A stretch of 64,000 bases of DNA from Sequoia sempervirens (Eukaryota > Streptophyta > Pinopsida > Cupressales > Cupressaceae): assembly GCA_007258455.2 (NCBI GenBank), contig VDFB02047230.1, positions 158,914,635-158,978,634 on the forward strand. Direction: 5' to 3'. Made by a program: the position numbers and the translations under genes. Position 1 is the first letter of the stretch, and every line of letters begins with the position of its first letter. The notes beneath the pieces were generated by a model. The model ran no database searches, was not told the origin of the DNA, and worked only from the letters and a program-made list of their open reading frames with translations. Positions 36,315-47,145 of this stretch are shown here, one piece after another.

Positions 36315-37025
36315 TCACACAAATCTACCCCTTATAACTTCTACATATAAGTTTGCAACCCCTGAATGCCAATCTATTACTGTAAATTCTTTCATATCTA
36401 CTAACTTTTCTCTTCTCTCCACAATATCAAAATCATTTTCTTCATCACATAATGTAGAAAAATAAAAAATTAACTCTTCATTGATTTGATGCTCCATGTC
36501 CACCAACAAGTCCTCATTATTCTCTTTTTTTGTTGGTGCAACTTCTACCTCATCATCATTTGTTGTAATTTCTTTCACTAGGTCTGCACTTTCATTCTTC
36601 TCAAGGTTCTCATTTGATCTGAACATCTCCTCTATCTTCATTATCTCCTCTACAAGAAATGAATCTTCCTCATCAGGTTCTCTATCAAACATATTACCTT
36701 CATAGATCTTTGTATTATCATCCTTCTCTCTTGGGCTGCAACACTCATTTTCTCTGCTCTTCTTCACATTGTCATCTTTCTTCATGCTATCCTCAAAGCA
36801 TAGTTTTGCAGTATTCTCTCCCTCATGTTCATCTACATACAAAACTATGACAAATTTTTTTCTTTTCTTCTTTGACATTTCATCAAACACTTGCCACACA
36901 CTCTCAAAATTCAACCTCTCAAGTATAGACCGCCTCACACTCGACAATTTGTCTACACACAAATCACACACACCACCACAAGTCCTAGTGCAAACTACCT
37001 CACATCGGTGCTTCTGCCTGCACAC
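36315..37025 (-). CDS. Unrecognised 236-codon charged protein
   Basis: The longest open frame of this block. The N-terminus is cysteine-rich (CEVVCTRTCGGVCDLC), followed by a basic KKKRKK near residue 54 and a long Glu/Asp/Lys/Asn-rich middle with no membrane segment or signal peptide. It starts close to a primer-site-like motif (37038-37049), as gag does in LTR elements, so it may be the ORF of a non-autonomous element or a captured host exon. It lies between the two 366-bp direct repeats. I do not recognise a family. Confidence 0.45.
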   Translation of the reverse strand: MCRQKHRCEVVCTRTCGGVCDLCVDKLSSVRRSILERLNFESVWQVFDEMSKKKRKKFVIVLYVDEHEGENTAKLCFEDSMKKDDNVKKSRENECCSPREKDDNTKIYEGNMFDREPDEEDSFLVEEIMKIEEMFRSNENLEKNESADLVKEITTNDDEVEVAPTKKENNEDLLVDMEHQINEELIFYFSTLCDEENDFDIVERREKLVDMKEFTVIDWHSGVANLYVEVIRGRFV

Positions 37026-37037
37026 TTAGGAACTCAT

Positions 37038-37049
37038 GCTCTGTTACCA
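37038..37049 (-). other. Primer-site-like motif upstream of the 236-codon ORF
   Basis: The minus strand reads TGGTAACAGAGC, one mismatch from the initiator tRNA-Met primer site of Copia elements. TTTCA (CA end) lies 4 bases before it, so an LTR could begin at 37054 and run right. No partner LTR was found on the left. Confidence 0.4.
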
Positions 37050-37053
37050 CTAA

Positions 37054-37626
37054 TGAAAGGAGAATACTGCTGCTCATAAAACACAATAACAAAATATTTG
37101 TTGCAACAAATAGCAATTCATAGAACCAAAGAAAATGCAAACATATTCAATTTTTTTTATTACATTCAATCAACTTGAGACATAAAATTTACATCATTTT
37201 CTCAATACATAAAAGATTTAAATCTGCTCAACTGGCTCTTCCTATACCTTCCTTTTTCAGCTCCAAAACTCTTCATACCTTTCCTCCAAAATCTTGCATA
37301 TTTCTCTTGATTTTTGTAAATTTCCTCAAACAATTTCTGTCAATCCATGGTCCCTCATTTTTGTAAATTTCCTCAAACAATTTTTGGGTTTGGTGTGTCT
37401 CATTTCTAGCTTTCCAAGTCATTTCGAAATTATTGATTTTGATCTTGTATGAGAAATTTATGGCCGTTTTACTGAGACCGAGTCTCATAATTACGACCCC
37501 AAACCATCTTCTTCTACCCATAATGTCATTCAAACCTCTACCTTCTCCATTCTAGGCATGGGATTCATGCATTCAACCCCTTAATTATTATTTTTTGACA
37601 ATTTTTCCAATATTTTTCTAAATTGA
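37054..37626. other. No gene seen; local 26-bp duplication
   Basis: AT-rich DNA. A 26-bp segment (ttttgtaaatttcctcaaac and flanks) is repeated at about 37312 and 37360, a 48-bp period. If the primer-like motif is real, this would be LTR sequence. Confidence 0.4.
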
Positions 37627-37992
37627 CATCCATTATCTCATCTTGCACCTCCACTACCTCCAACACTTGCACCTAGAAGATTCCATCACTAATGACAAAC
37701 AAATTGAATCTCTTCGGAGTTACAAATGAATAAAAAACAATTTACATTGGGAATGGGACTTTGGCTCCCAATCATAATTTTTAATTTGGAACATTTGCAA
37801 TATCATTATAATTTAAATTCAAGCATAGTATTGATTTATGGAAAAGGGTCCCATATGAAAGAGCTGAAAATGAGAGAGGTTAAAAGTAACATGCCTACAA
37901 AACCAACAACACACCAAAAATTGAGAAAATAAATCAAATTTATTTTTGGGTGTGCAAGATTGATTGGTACCCCTGGATGCTCCTACATCAAA
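37627..37992. repeat. Direct repeat, right copy
   Basis: The second copy of the repeat at 35687-36052, same orientation. The match stops at 'catcaaa' on the right, and the sequence then runs into the downstream end of the PMD pseudogene. Confidence 0.85.
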
Positions 37993-38039
37993 ATGAGATA
38001 ATATGGACTGCTATTGGGGAGCATATCCTCCACTACCTC

Positions 38040-39240
38040 TCATGCCTCCTCTTGTGGGCCCTCCTCTCCATTAGACCCTTGAATTCGTGGATGTCCTTCG
38101 ATGGCATCCTTAGGGAAGATGGGAGCATGACCTACTCTCTCAAACCATCTGTCAAATCCATCTATGACTATGACATCGTCAATGTCCAATGCAGGTGGAT
38201 CATCATCATCACTAGTGCTTGCCTCACTTTGTGTGACATCCTTGATGGTAGGATGGGGTAGGTCCCTAAGCCTAATGAGACTCCTAAATGATCTGATATA
38301 AGTAGATACAACATGGGGAATCATTTATACTTGTCCAAACGATCTCATGGACCATCTATAGTAATAAGGTACTATGATATGACCATGGAAACCCACTAAG
38401 AATCGATCATGCTACATGCATGGTAGCCATGTCCTATCATTGGCCATCAATCCATCCCTTGATAAGGTTTCCATAAAATGTTGCTAACCTCTAGTCGGTC
38501 CACTATCTATCTCCAAAATAATAAATCATATAACCTCCACTTCCGCACCAATGGGTATGCATGGGCTTGAGGTAGGTCGCCTGTGATCCACCGTGAAAAA
38601 CTAGTTGGTTGAGTGTAGGTAAAATATGCTTGAAATCCCACAATTGAAGGAGTGTGCGAGCTATCAAGCTATGGTAATCATAATGCACATATCACCTAAG
38701 GTCGTGGTATAGATGGGCTAACATGCCTTGACCCCAGGAGAGTACGGTGCTACTCTCTTTCATCTCTCTAAAATTGTGAATGAGGCATGCGTGTAGGTGG
38801 GAACCTTGCTCATCTATGGCCATTCAAAGTGCCACCATCATGATCATGATGCAATTCAGCAAGGGCATTGCCACTTGTCCCTTGTCCAATCATCTTAAGT
38901 AGATTTTCCCTATGGTTTTTGAAGGAACCACTCAACCAATACAGTACAGCTGGCTATCCCGAACATCCTAAGTTGTCAATGACTCATCTAGTGAAATCTT
39001 CTCCCATCGAATAGGGAGGCACAAGATCTGGTAGACATCCACTAGAGTAATCATCGTATCGCTTATAGGGAGATGAAATGATATGGTGTCCATATCCCAC
39101 CTCTCCATGAAGGTCATCAACATGTCGGGTGAAATCTCATCTTTGACATCTCATAAATCCACTAGAGTCCAACTCAACGAATCAGGCTCTAGTCATGTGT
39201 TGTAACATCTCCTATGCGGTTGTGTAGGAGTGATATAATA
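38040..39240 (-). pseudogene. Plant mobile domain (PMD) pseudogene
   Basis: The minus strand reads MTFMERWDMDTISFHLP near 39110-39150, then TMITLVDVYQILCLPI, the signature opening of the plant mobile domain. Later come LSWGQGMLAHLYHDL and LIARTLLQLWDFKHI (38760-38610), and WSMRSFGQV near 38350, the conserved end. An acidic tail (SDDDDPPALDIDD) follows in ORF 38324-38040. Several stops and frameshifts break it. PMD proteins occur both as host nuclear proteins and inside transposons; the surroundings favour a transposon-borne or captured copy. Confidence 0.82.
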
Positions 39241-40141
39241 AGACTGCCAATATGCTCTCGAATCTCTAGGAAAACCTACAAAAATGCAACTCTGCCACAC
39301 AAAATCTTACATCTTTTCTATCTACACCTACTCTAATATTTGTCAAACATTGAATTCTTAGCAAAAATTTTTATTTCTAACTTTTAGGATGCTAGTGTGC
39401 CCTCCCTCCTAGATTCCAACATGAAACCATCCTTAGGATGAACGCACGGGGTCCTAGATGCCAACCTATGTCCAAGACATCGACACACATCGAGGATGAT
39501 TGCACTACCCTAAGTTTTTTATTGAAATTAAATACTTAAAATAAAACCAAAATTGAGAATTTTTGGCCTACCTTGTCCAGGGGCTTGTCGCTCTCCATGA
39601 CGGTGTGAAGCTCCTCTATACACAATGGCCTAAAATCTCATCAATAGGAAATTTTTCTAAATATCTATAGAACTCTGAGAAAATTCTCATCATGAATAGT
39701 GAAAATGACCCTTTTGGGGCCCACCCAGTGAGTATATAGCCAAAATTTTGTCTATTTTTTATTTTTTTTGTGGTAGTTCAAATTCGACTACCTTCTTGTT
39801 TTTATCCTAGCTAGGGGGAAAACATGAGGGGGCATATATTCACACCCTTATCAAATTTTTCTTCTGACCCACTAACATCTTCTTAAGAATTCTTCTCACT
39901 AAAGTAGCTTCTTCCATTTTTGGAATTGACAATTTTTTGATTTTGCAGCTAGATTTTCATGTCAGATGCTTTAGATTTTTGTTGAGCATTGGGGACATTG
40001 TTTGTGTTGACCTCTACAACCTCTAAAATATCCTTTCTCAAGGTAATCAATGCACTTATTGTACTTAATGATTTACATATTTTTAGCTACTTCAATGTAG
40101 TTGATCCATTTGAGTGATCACCCACTAAAGTGGGGGAAAAC
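39241..40141 (+). other. 3' internal tail of the element ending in LTR Y
   Basis: No gene is seen. Near 39990 the plus strand has gagcattggggacattg, and at 40125-40141 a polypurine tract (aaagtgggggaaaac) directly before the LTR. Both resemble the matching sites of element X on the other strand. Confidence 0.55.
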
Positions 40142-41255
40142 TGTAGTGTCAAAAAATTGCACCCTAGGTCAATTTCACACTTACACATTGCACCTAGTGC
40201 ATTTATGAAAAAATCCATAATTAGGATTTTATTATTCTAATCCCATGGATGGAAATGATGAAGCATTTGTAGTTTGTGGTTTGAATTTTAGAGGAAATTG
40301 GTTAGATGAAAGTGTGACGTGTAGACATCTACATGGCACACAAATGTCCCGCTAAAATCTGAGATTCAAATGAGAACATTTTGTATATTTTATTTGTGAT
40401 GTGTGTATTAGTGCCCAAATGTGGTTGTAACGACTATTCCTGCCTAGTCCTAGAATAAAAATTTATTTTCTCTCATTTTCACAAGTTTTCATAGGTTGAA
40501 AGGAATTTTAGACTTGGAGCTCTCTATCACTTTTTCTATAACAAAAATCAATCAAAATTCTCTCATGTCTTGGATATATGTAGTAGTGAAGAATCCTCTT
40601 GCACACAATCTCATCACATCTATCATCGCAAGAGAGGGGCCAAAGCTACTGGTAATTCTCTCTTGCTTGTCATTTAATTAATCTCATCTATTATCATAAT
40701 TAATTAATCTTGTCTAGCATCTTTTAATCATGATAGGTGTTCTCCTCCACAGTGGGGCTTGTTTCTATCAAATGTTTATTTTAATTTTTATGCATTCCAA
40801 TATTGTTTGGTTGTTCGTGGAGGTGGAAACACCAAAGTGGGAGTTTGATTGAGGAAAACCCCTATACAACCCCAACATTTTTCCTTGTTTCCATGTGTGT
40901 ATGTGATGAACATGTATCACAATGGCCATTTCTAGACTTCATTCATACATACGACAATGTGGGTGAGCAAACATCCTCATAATGCGCTGGCGTCCAAGCC
41001 CGAGGATTTGCACATCCAGTATCATATTATGCATATTATGTACTTCTCATTTATGCAAACTAATTTTTTTTATCACTTTGTATCCACAAGTTATTTGACA
41101 TTTCCAATTATATTAATTGATAAACATAACTTAGATTATAGATTCAAAGCATTTTAATTTCTATTTCACTTGTTTCGGGTCAATTGAGGTAGTTGAGAGC
41201 TAATTTTCTCCTTGAGATCCCATTATTTTGAGGGTAGTGAATTCCCTCCTCTACA
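40142..41255 (+). repeat. LTR of a Gypsy-type element (copy Y)
   Basis: It starts TGTAGTGTCAAAAAATTGCA and ends TCTACA. The start, an inner block (40811-40873) and the end (gggtagtgaattccct) align with LTR X (31209-32560) in inverse orientation, and with 47146-48256. The polypurine tract on its left shows it to be the 3' LTR of a plus-strand element. Confidence 0.78.
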
Positions 41256-41871
41256 CATTCTATCATTTTCTTAAGAATTTTATGCTCCCTTACTTCTCTC
41301 TTCTTTTGCCACCACTTCACATGCAAATTTATTTCTATTTATCACACTTCAACTTGTTGGAGTGATCAAAGATATCTAGGAAGATAATTAGGGAGATTTG
41401 TGACATTTTTTGCCTACGCTACTATATTTTAATTCTCCATTCTTCAAAACTTTATAATTCTAATTTCTCATGCCCTCTTTTTCTATAAATTCTCTCAAGG
41501 TAGGTTTTAGTTTTTATTTATTTATTATATATAACTTTTAAAACCAAAAGGCTTGTTTAGTTACAAAAAACCTAGCTTCACAACAAAAAATGTTCAACAC
41601 GCACAAATAAGAATGAATTATAGATGCATAAAAGAGAGATATTCTTATCTCAACTTGATTCTAGTGACTTTAGAAAGAAGATTAATATTTATTCAAATCT
41701 ATCAACAATCAAGATGACAATGATAATGACCTTTCTATTTATGAAACTTTAGACCAATACATGTATAGTAGGCAACATGACTAGTATATATTTTAACAAG
41801 AATCTTATACATGACTAACAAAAAATGACCTAATATTCAAATTAGTGGTGTGTGCATAAAAAAGTTCTTGA
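41256..41871. other. No gene seen
   Basis: AT-rich spacer between LTR Y and the next Copia element. It ends with CTTGA (41867-41871), the left target duplication of that element. Confidence 0.6.
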
Positions 41872-42220
41872 TTTTGGTGTTTTGGATCAAACTGGACAAG
41901 TTGGAGCACCAAAATCTTTGAAGAAATCAAATGGAAGAAAGAAAAAAAATATGGGAAGATTTTGATATAGTAGATTTACAATGAAAAAGAAGAGTACATA
42001 TAATGCAAAGAGTTTGAAACTTAGAAGTCCAGTCAAATCATGCGTGCAACCAGAGGTGGTGAGTTTGTTCCTCTTAAATGGGGAGACAACTTGCTACATC
42101 TTGGAAAAGCTTTTTCAAACTCTCCAATTTTCCAATGAAGCCACATAAGATGGCTTAACTACAAGTGTAAATAATTATGTAATGTAATAAAAAATTACTA
42201 TAATAATTACTACAATAATA
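41872..42220 (-). repeat. 3' LTR of compact Copia element
   Basis: 349 bp, aligning with 44569-44941. The two differ by small indels, including a local duplication (ggatcaaattggataagttg) in the other copy. On the coding strand it starts TATTATTGTAG rather than TG. Confidence 0.87.
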
Positions 42221-42479
42221 CCCCCTTTAAGCACAAATTAGGTGGGAAGAAATATGGGTCTTGACAACTTGGATTGATTAGGTACCCATGTACAATGGAA
42301 TCTCCCATAAAGTGGAGAAAGATAGAAAACCCTGTAGGAAAATACTATCCTCCAAAAGCGAGAAAAACAAGTACAAGACACTTATAAAAAATGAGATAAA
42401 ACAATATCCTGCAATCACAGATGACTACTGATATCCTCAATAGACTATTGAGAATCAACATGTAAATATGGAGGAGAGT

Positions 42480-43807
42480 AACTGTCTATACTGGATTCTG
42501 GTGTAGGTATCTCCAAAGTATAATCATCAGGTGCAAAATCTAAAAATGTATAAAGCTGAATAGAATCATCTACTTTCCCAACCGCTATAATTGCTTGCTT
42601 AGTAAGTCCCTTGTCACAACTATATTGGGCCCAAATTTGATTGTCTTCCCTATGTCGCTATTTTCTATCCAGTAGACTGAGAGAATATTTTTAGTCAATG
42701 ATAGAATATAAAGAACTTTGGTGAAGTATCCATTACCAGTATCAATTGTTCCCTATCCACATACACGTAAAGAAGTGTTGTCTACTGCCAATATTTCTAC
42801 TAAGTAGACTGCTATATGTAAAGAGGTGAATAGATATGGTGAATAAGCCATATGATGGGAAGCTCCTAAATCAAGAAGCCATGTTACAATTTTGTGAATT
42901 GTGGAAATTGTAAGAGCATGCCCCTTTGATTTCTCTATTTTTTGTAGTGGTTTGATGATGATGAAGATTCATATTCAAAAATGTTATTCTCCTCAAGAAT
43001 TTGAATGAGGTTGTTGATCTTCTTCTTCATACAATCAAGTTTTATATGTCCCAATTTTTTTCAAAAGAGGTCCATTTCACATATTTTTTCATAATTCCCT
43101 ATTTTTTAATTTATTTTGACACTTCTCTTGTTTCTTTATCCTTGCTTTTATCACCTTTGTTTCTCATATGATTTTTTCCACTTTCAAAAGTTAGTGCTTG
43201 CGACTTATAGGAACCTATGGTGCCCATTTGTATTAGTTTATCTTGCTCCCTAGTTAGGTTAACAATAAAATCATCAATATTAGGCATCTACCATGTTGCA
43301 CCTAAAGCGCTCTTTGTGGAGTAAAAGGATGACACAAAGACTGAATATTGATGATCCAATTCAAATAGAGTTGATAAGATGAGTTGATCATCTTATTTCT
43401 CTATCTCACATTCTTTTAGTTGTAAGTGATGTGATTTGAACTTTGTGAAGTACTCCTGCAAAGTTTTGAAATCATTTGGATTTAAACTTATCAATTTATT
43501 TTCTAATTCATGACTCTTGATTTCGTCGAATTTTCCAAAGAGTTTCTCAAGAGTTTTCCATACTTCTTGTGGGGCTTTAGGTCTCCACATGAAATAGGAG
43601 TTCTGGAGATAGGCATAAACATAAAAACCCAAAATCTTGATCACATTTGTTGAACCACTTCTCTTTATCTTTAACTACATTTGGATCCTTTTGATTGGCC
43701 ATAGTTACTCTAAGCGACTCTTTATTTTCGAGTGAAAGTTGAACTTGCATCTTCCATTCATGACAATTAAAGGGTGTGAGAGGACTAATTTGTTGATTTG
43801 GATCCAT
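42480..43807 (-). pseudogene. gag and protease of compact Copia element
   Basis: Gag starts at 43807 (MDPNQQISPLTPFN); its central part, in another frame (43644-43393), reads APQEVWKTLEKLFGK and LQEYFTKFKSHHLQL, the gag fold of plant Copia elements. A knuckle remnant (KKLGHIKLDC) is near 43030-43070. The protease site reads LLDLGASHHMAYS near 42850-42885, with D-L-G in place of D-S-G. It ends at VGKVDDSIQLYTF near 42560. The same end point is seen in the 439-12757 element. Confidence 0.85.
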
Positions 43808-44552
43808 TCTTAGTTGTGATTTTTAATTTTATAACCTTGAAAGAAATTTGGAGTTCTTTTAAGCACAATTCTGTGACATCCCCTTTCTAATATATATTTT
43901 TTTGATTCCCCCCTTTGTTTCGTCACTTTATTTTAGTGCATATATTTGGTTACAAAAAAAAAAGTGAAAAAAGACACTTTATAAATTAATGCAAAATTAC
44001 CACCATTGGATAGAGCATACGAAAAAAACCCTAAAATATTTAAGAGGGAATATGAAGAGAAAAATAGAAAGTTTTAGTCCCCCTTGCTGGTTGTGACTAG
44101 GAGATTAAAATCCCATATGACTAGGGGCTTAAGAGGATATGAGGTTCGCAACCGATTTAAACGCGCTTTTCCCCAACATAGCCTGAAACAACCCCTCCAA
44201 TTTGTGGCACTTTTCAATAGATTTAAAGGCACAAATTGCAAGCGGATTTAGCAACAGATTCAAAGGCACAAATTGCAGCGAATTTAAAGGCACTTTGCAT
44301 CAGATTTAAAGGTGACTTTCCATGACACTTTGTAGCAGATCTAAAGGTGACGTTCCACTCTAATTCCCAACATATTTAAAGGTCTAATTCCCAACATATT
44401 TAAAGGTGAATTTCCACTCCAATTTGTGGTAGATTTAAACGCTTTTTATTGGGATCTCGTGGCCTCTTTGCAAATTAGGCATCCATATAGTATCAACTCC
44501 TTCACTCGAATAACTCAGAAAATTTAAAATTCGAGCCTTCAAATGAGCCAGC

Positions 44553-44568
44553 AATGGCTCTGATATCA
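44553..44568 (-). other. Primer binding site of compact Copia element
   Basis: The minus strand reads TGATATCAGAGCCATT directly after the LTR end CAACA, one mismatch from the initiator tRNA-Met primer site. Confidence 0.87.
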
Positions 44569-44941
44569 TGTTGATGTTTTGGATCAAATTGGATAAGTTG
44601 GGATCAAATTGGATAAGTTGGAACACCAATATCTCTGAAGAAATCCAATGAAACAAAGCAAAACAATATGGGTTGAATTTGATGTAGATTTACAATGAAA
44701 AAGAATACATGTATAATTTAAAGAGTTAGAAACTTAGGAGGAGTCGAATCATGTGTGCCCCCATAGGTGGTGTGTGCAACCAGAGGTGGGGAGTTTACTC
44801 CTCTTTAATGGGGAGATAACTTGCCACCCATCATGGAAGAGTTTTGCCAAACTCTCCAAGTTGCTAATGAAGCCACATAAGATGGCTTAACTACTAGGGT
44901 AAATAATTACTTAACATAATAAAATAATTACTACACTAATA
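44569..44941 (-). repeat. 5' LTR of compact Copia element
   Basis: 373 bp, starting TGTTGATG next to the primer site on the plus strand and ending AATA next to the CTTGA duplication. It holds a tandem duplication of about 20 bp near 44581-44620. Confidence 0.87.
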
Positions 44942-44946
44942 CTTGA

Positions 44947-46508
44947 CACATAGTATAGACCATTGGATTTCGTCGATCTACTATCCTCTCCTTGATGATG
45001 ATTTCCGAATTCAATTGGGAGGGGGAATTGTACTTTATCCTACGTTCACTTCATTATAACATCAAGGTAATTAGTCCAATGAGATATAAACACCCTTGTA
45101 TATAAAATTTATGGCCATATTGTATAAATTAGAAACATCATAATACAAATATAGACTATCATTAATCATCTATATTAGTTTATGTGTATCACTTATCTAT
45201 CCATTGCTTTGTAATAATGATGATATTCAAAGTTTAATAGTTTAGATTTGGTATTGAATTTTACTTTCACATGAGTGCATGGAAGACCAATCATCACTTT
45301 ATAATAATTCATAATCAAAACATATAAAAGAAAATCATATCTTTTCATAACACCATCTAATTACCATAATTTGAATATCTTTAGTAATTATTCCAAAATG
45401 TGGTGTAATATGTATAAAGAACAAACTAATACACATAATTTTTGATATTTTTCACATAATAAATTAAATAAATATTTTAGTTTTCATGGCATTCAACAAT
45501 CTAAGCCAATGAGGCAAAGGCTACATCCAAACTAATGTAATGCCCCACCTTGATTTGTAGAGAATAAATTATGGATCAATAAAACATAACATTCAAGCAT
45601 AGATTTGAGTTACATTGAAAATCGCACCAAACATATTAGGGATTCTCGCATTCACAATATGGAACAAAACACAACTATAAGAAGGGATAAGCATTGGTGG
45701 TCAAGGAAAATAGTGTCTAACATATAGGGTACTCTAACCCACATAGCATGCCTTATTAGTACTTTCCTTTAGGAAGATACTATTGCAATGCAAATTATTT
45801 ATCTAGTTATTGATTTTTGTATCTAGCAATCAATTATGTCCTATAATTTTTCATGATTATCTAGAGTTTATATTTATATTGGGTAATGCAGACATGCACA
45901 ATTTTTAAACAAGATTATCTTAAAAAATAGCTTTTTACAATTCTATTAACCATAATATTTGAGGTATTATTCCAAACAAAAAATAAAGAAAAATCCTTAT
46001 ATGAAATAGTATTTAATTTCATAAGCCTTCCAATTTTTTAAGGCTACGAATTTAATGATTCCAATCTTGTAGAATTTTATACTTAAGAAAGATAAGAATT
46101 GGCCTCTTAATATATGTAAATCTATATATTAATCAATAAAAAATATATTAAAATTATATAATATTATAATAATTACTCTATTATTTTATCAATAAATCTA
46201 ACATTTGTGGGGCCAACACCCAATTATATTAATGTGGTACATTTTTTATAGATATCCCCTTAGCAGGGTATTAAATCTTTCATCAACTTAATTTCTATAT
46301 AACTACATTGAGTTGATCGACCATACTACTATCATAGTATTTATAATTCATTTAAAATGAAATAATGACAGAGTAGGCCATAAACACCAATATTTCTCAT
46401 CCACTATGGAGGCTGTAAGAAAAATGTCCTAGGAGACATGTATCAATATTTTATATTTCAAAAATTATGAATCCTATCTATTCATAATCATCCATTGAGC
46501 TATCCACC
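44947..46508. other. AT-rich DNA, no gene seen
   Basis: No ORF with a recognisable domain. 46080-46200 is nearly pure A/T. It may hold the 3' untranslated end of the LINE, but no clear poly-T run marks the end. Confidence 0.55.
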
Positions 46509-47040
46509 TTAGTCATTGTCCCAAGCAAATGACCAATCAACATCAACCTCACCATCTATGCTAGTGATTATCATCAGAAAACCAACACCCCACTTAGTGT
46601 TTTCATTCCATCCTAAAAAAATTTCTCTAGTGGTTAGGATAATGAATGGTATCCATGACCCATTATATGCATGTGTCAGAAGGGGCCATGCCTCATTATT
46701 TGGATGTAAACCCATTCCAAGAATTATAAGGTCCAAGTAATTTTTCATCCCCCAAAGCCATTTGGTCGTTACTAGCTTCTACATAAGTTTCTTGACATTT
46801 TTCTTATCCACACCACACTCTAGTAGAGCCTGAGAAACATAGATACCAACATATGGTAACAAAGGTTAGATTCCACGTATAATTCACCAATGATAATTTC
46901 AATTTTAGAAGGCCCCATTGAAATTGACCTTTGTCCAATCAGAATAAGGCAGTACCCACCAAGTGTTTGCTTTCAAATTATGGATTGGTTGAACTTGAGG
47001 AACTTGATGAATGGGGGGAAATAGTGAGACCAGGCTAATT
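46509..47040 (-). pseudogene. LINE C-terminal RNase H-like fragment
   Basis: Near 46950-46905 the minus strand reads LPYSDWTKVNFNGA, like the opening of the RNase H domain that some plant LINEs carry after reverse transcriptase. The rest down to ORF 46748-46509 is in coding orientation but not recognisable. It is separated from the LINE body by the LTR at 47146-48256. Exact duplicate at 57455-57986. Confidence 0.5.
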
Positions 47041-47145
47041 CTTCCTCATCTCACCATCCTAAGATGTAAATTTATAATGTGGTTAAAATATAGACTTTGC
47101 TACATTGTTTATTACCTTTGTGATAGTGCTTCCACCTTTTTATGT

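Larger units (their letters stand above)
41872..44941 (-). mobile_element. Compact Copia element, gag-protease only
   Basis: 3070 bp bounded by the exact duplication CTTGA (41867-41871 and 44942-44946). LTRs are 41872-42220 and 44569-44941. A Met-type primer binding site (44553-44568) and a polypurine tract (minus strand TTAAAGGGGG) fix the orientation. Inside are gag and protease remnants; the internal region ends about 260 bp after the protease, without integrase, reverse transcriptase or RNase H. The 3' noncoding block resembles that of the 439-12757 element. Confidence 0.9.

Noticed and set aside
36111..37029. Plus-strand ORFs opposite the 236-codon ORF
   Set aside because: They mirror its charged codons as Ser/Phe/Leu-rich frames and are shorter.
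35687..37992. LTR pair of a 2.3-kb element
   Set aside because: No primer site next to either repeat on its inner side, no polypurine tract, no TG/CA ends and no target duplication.
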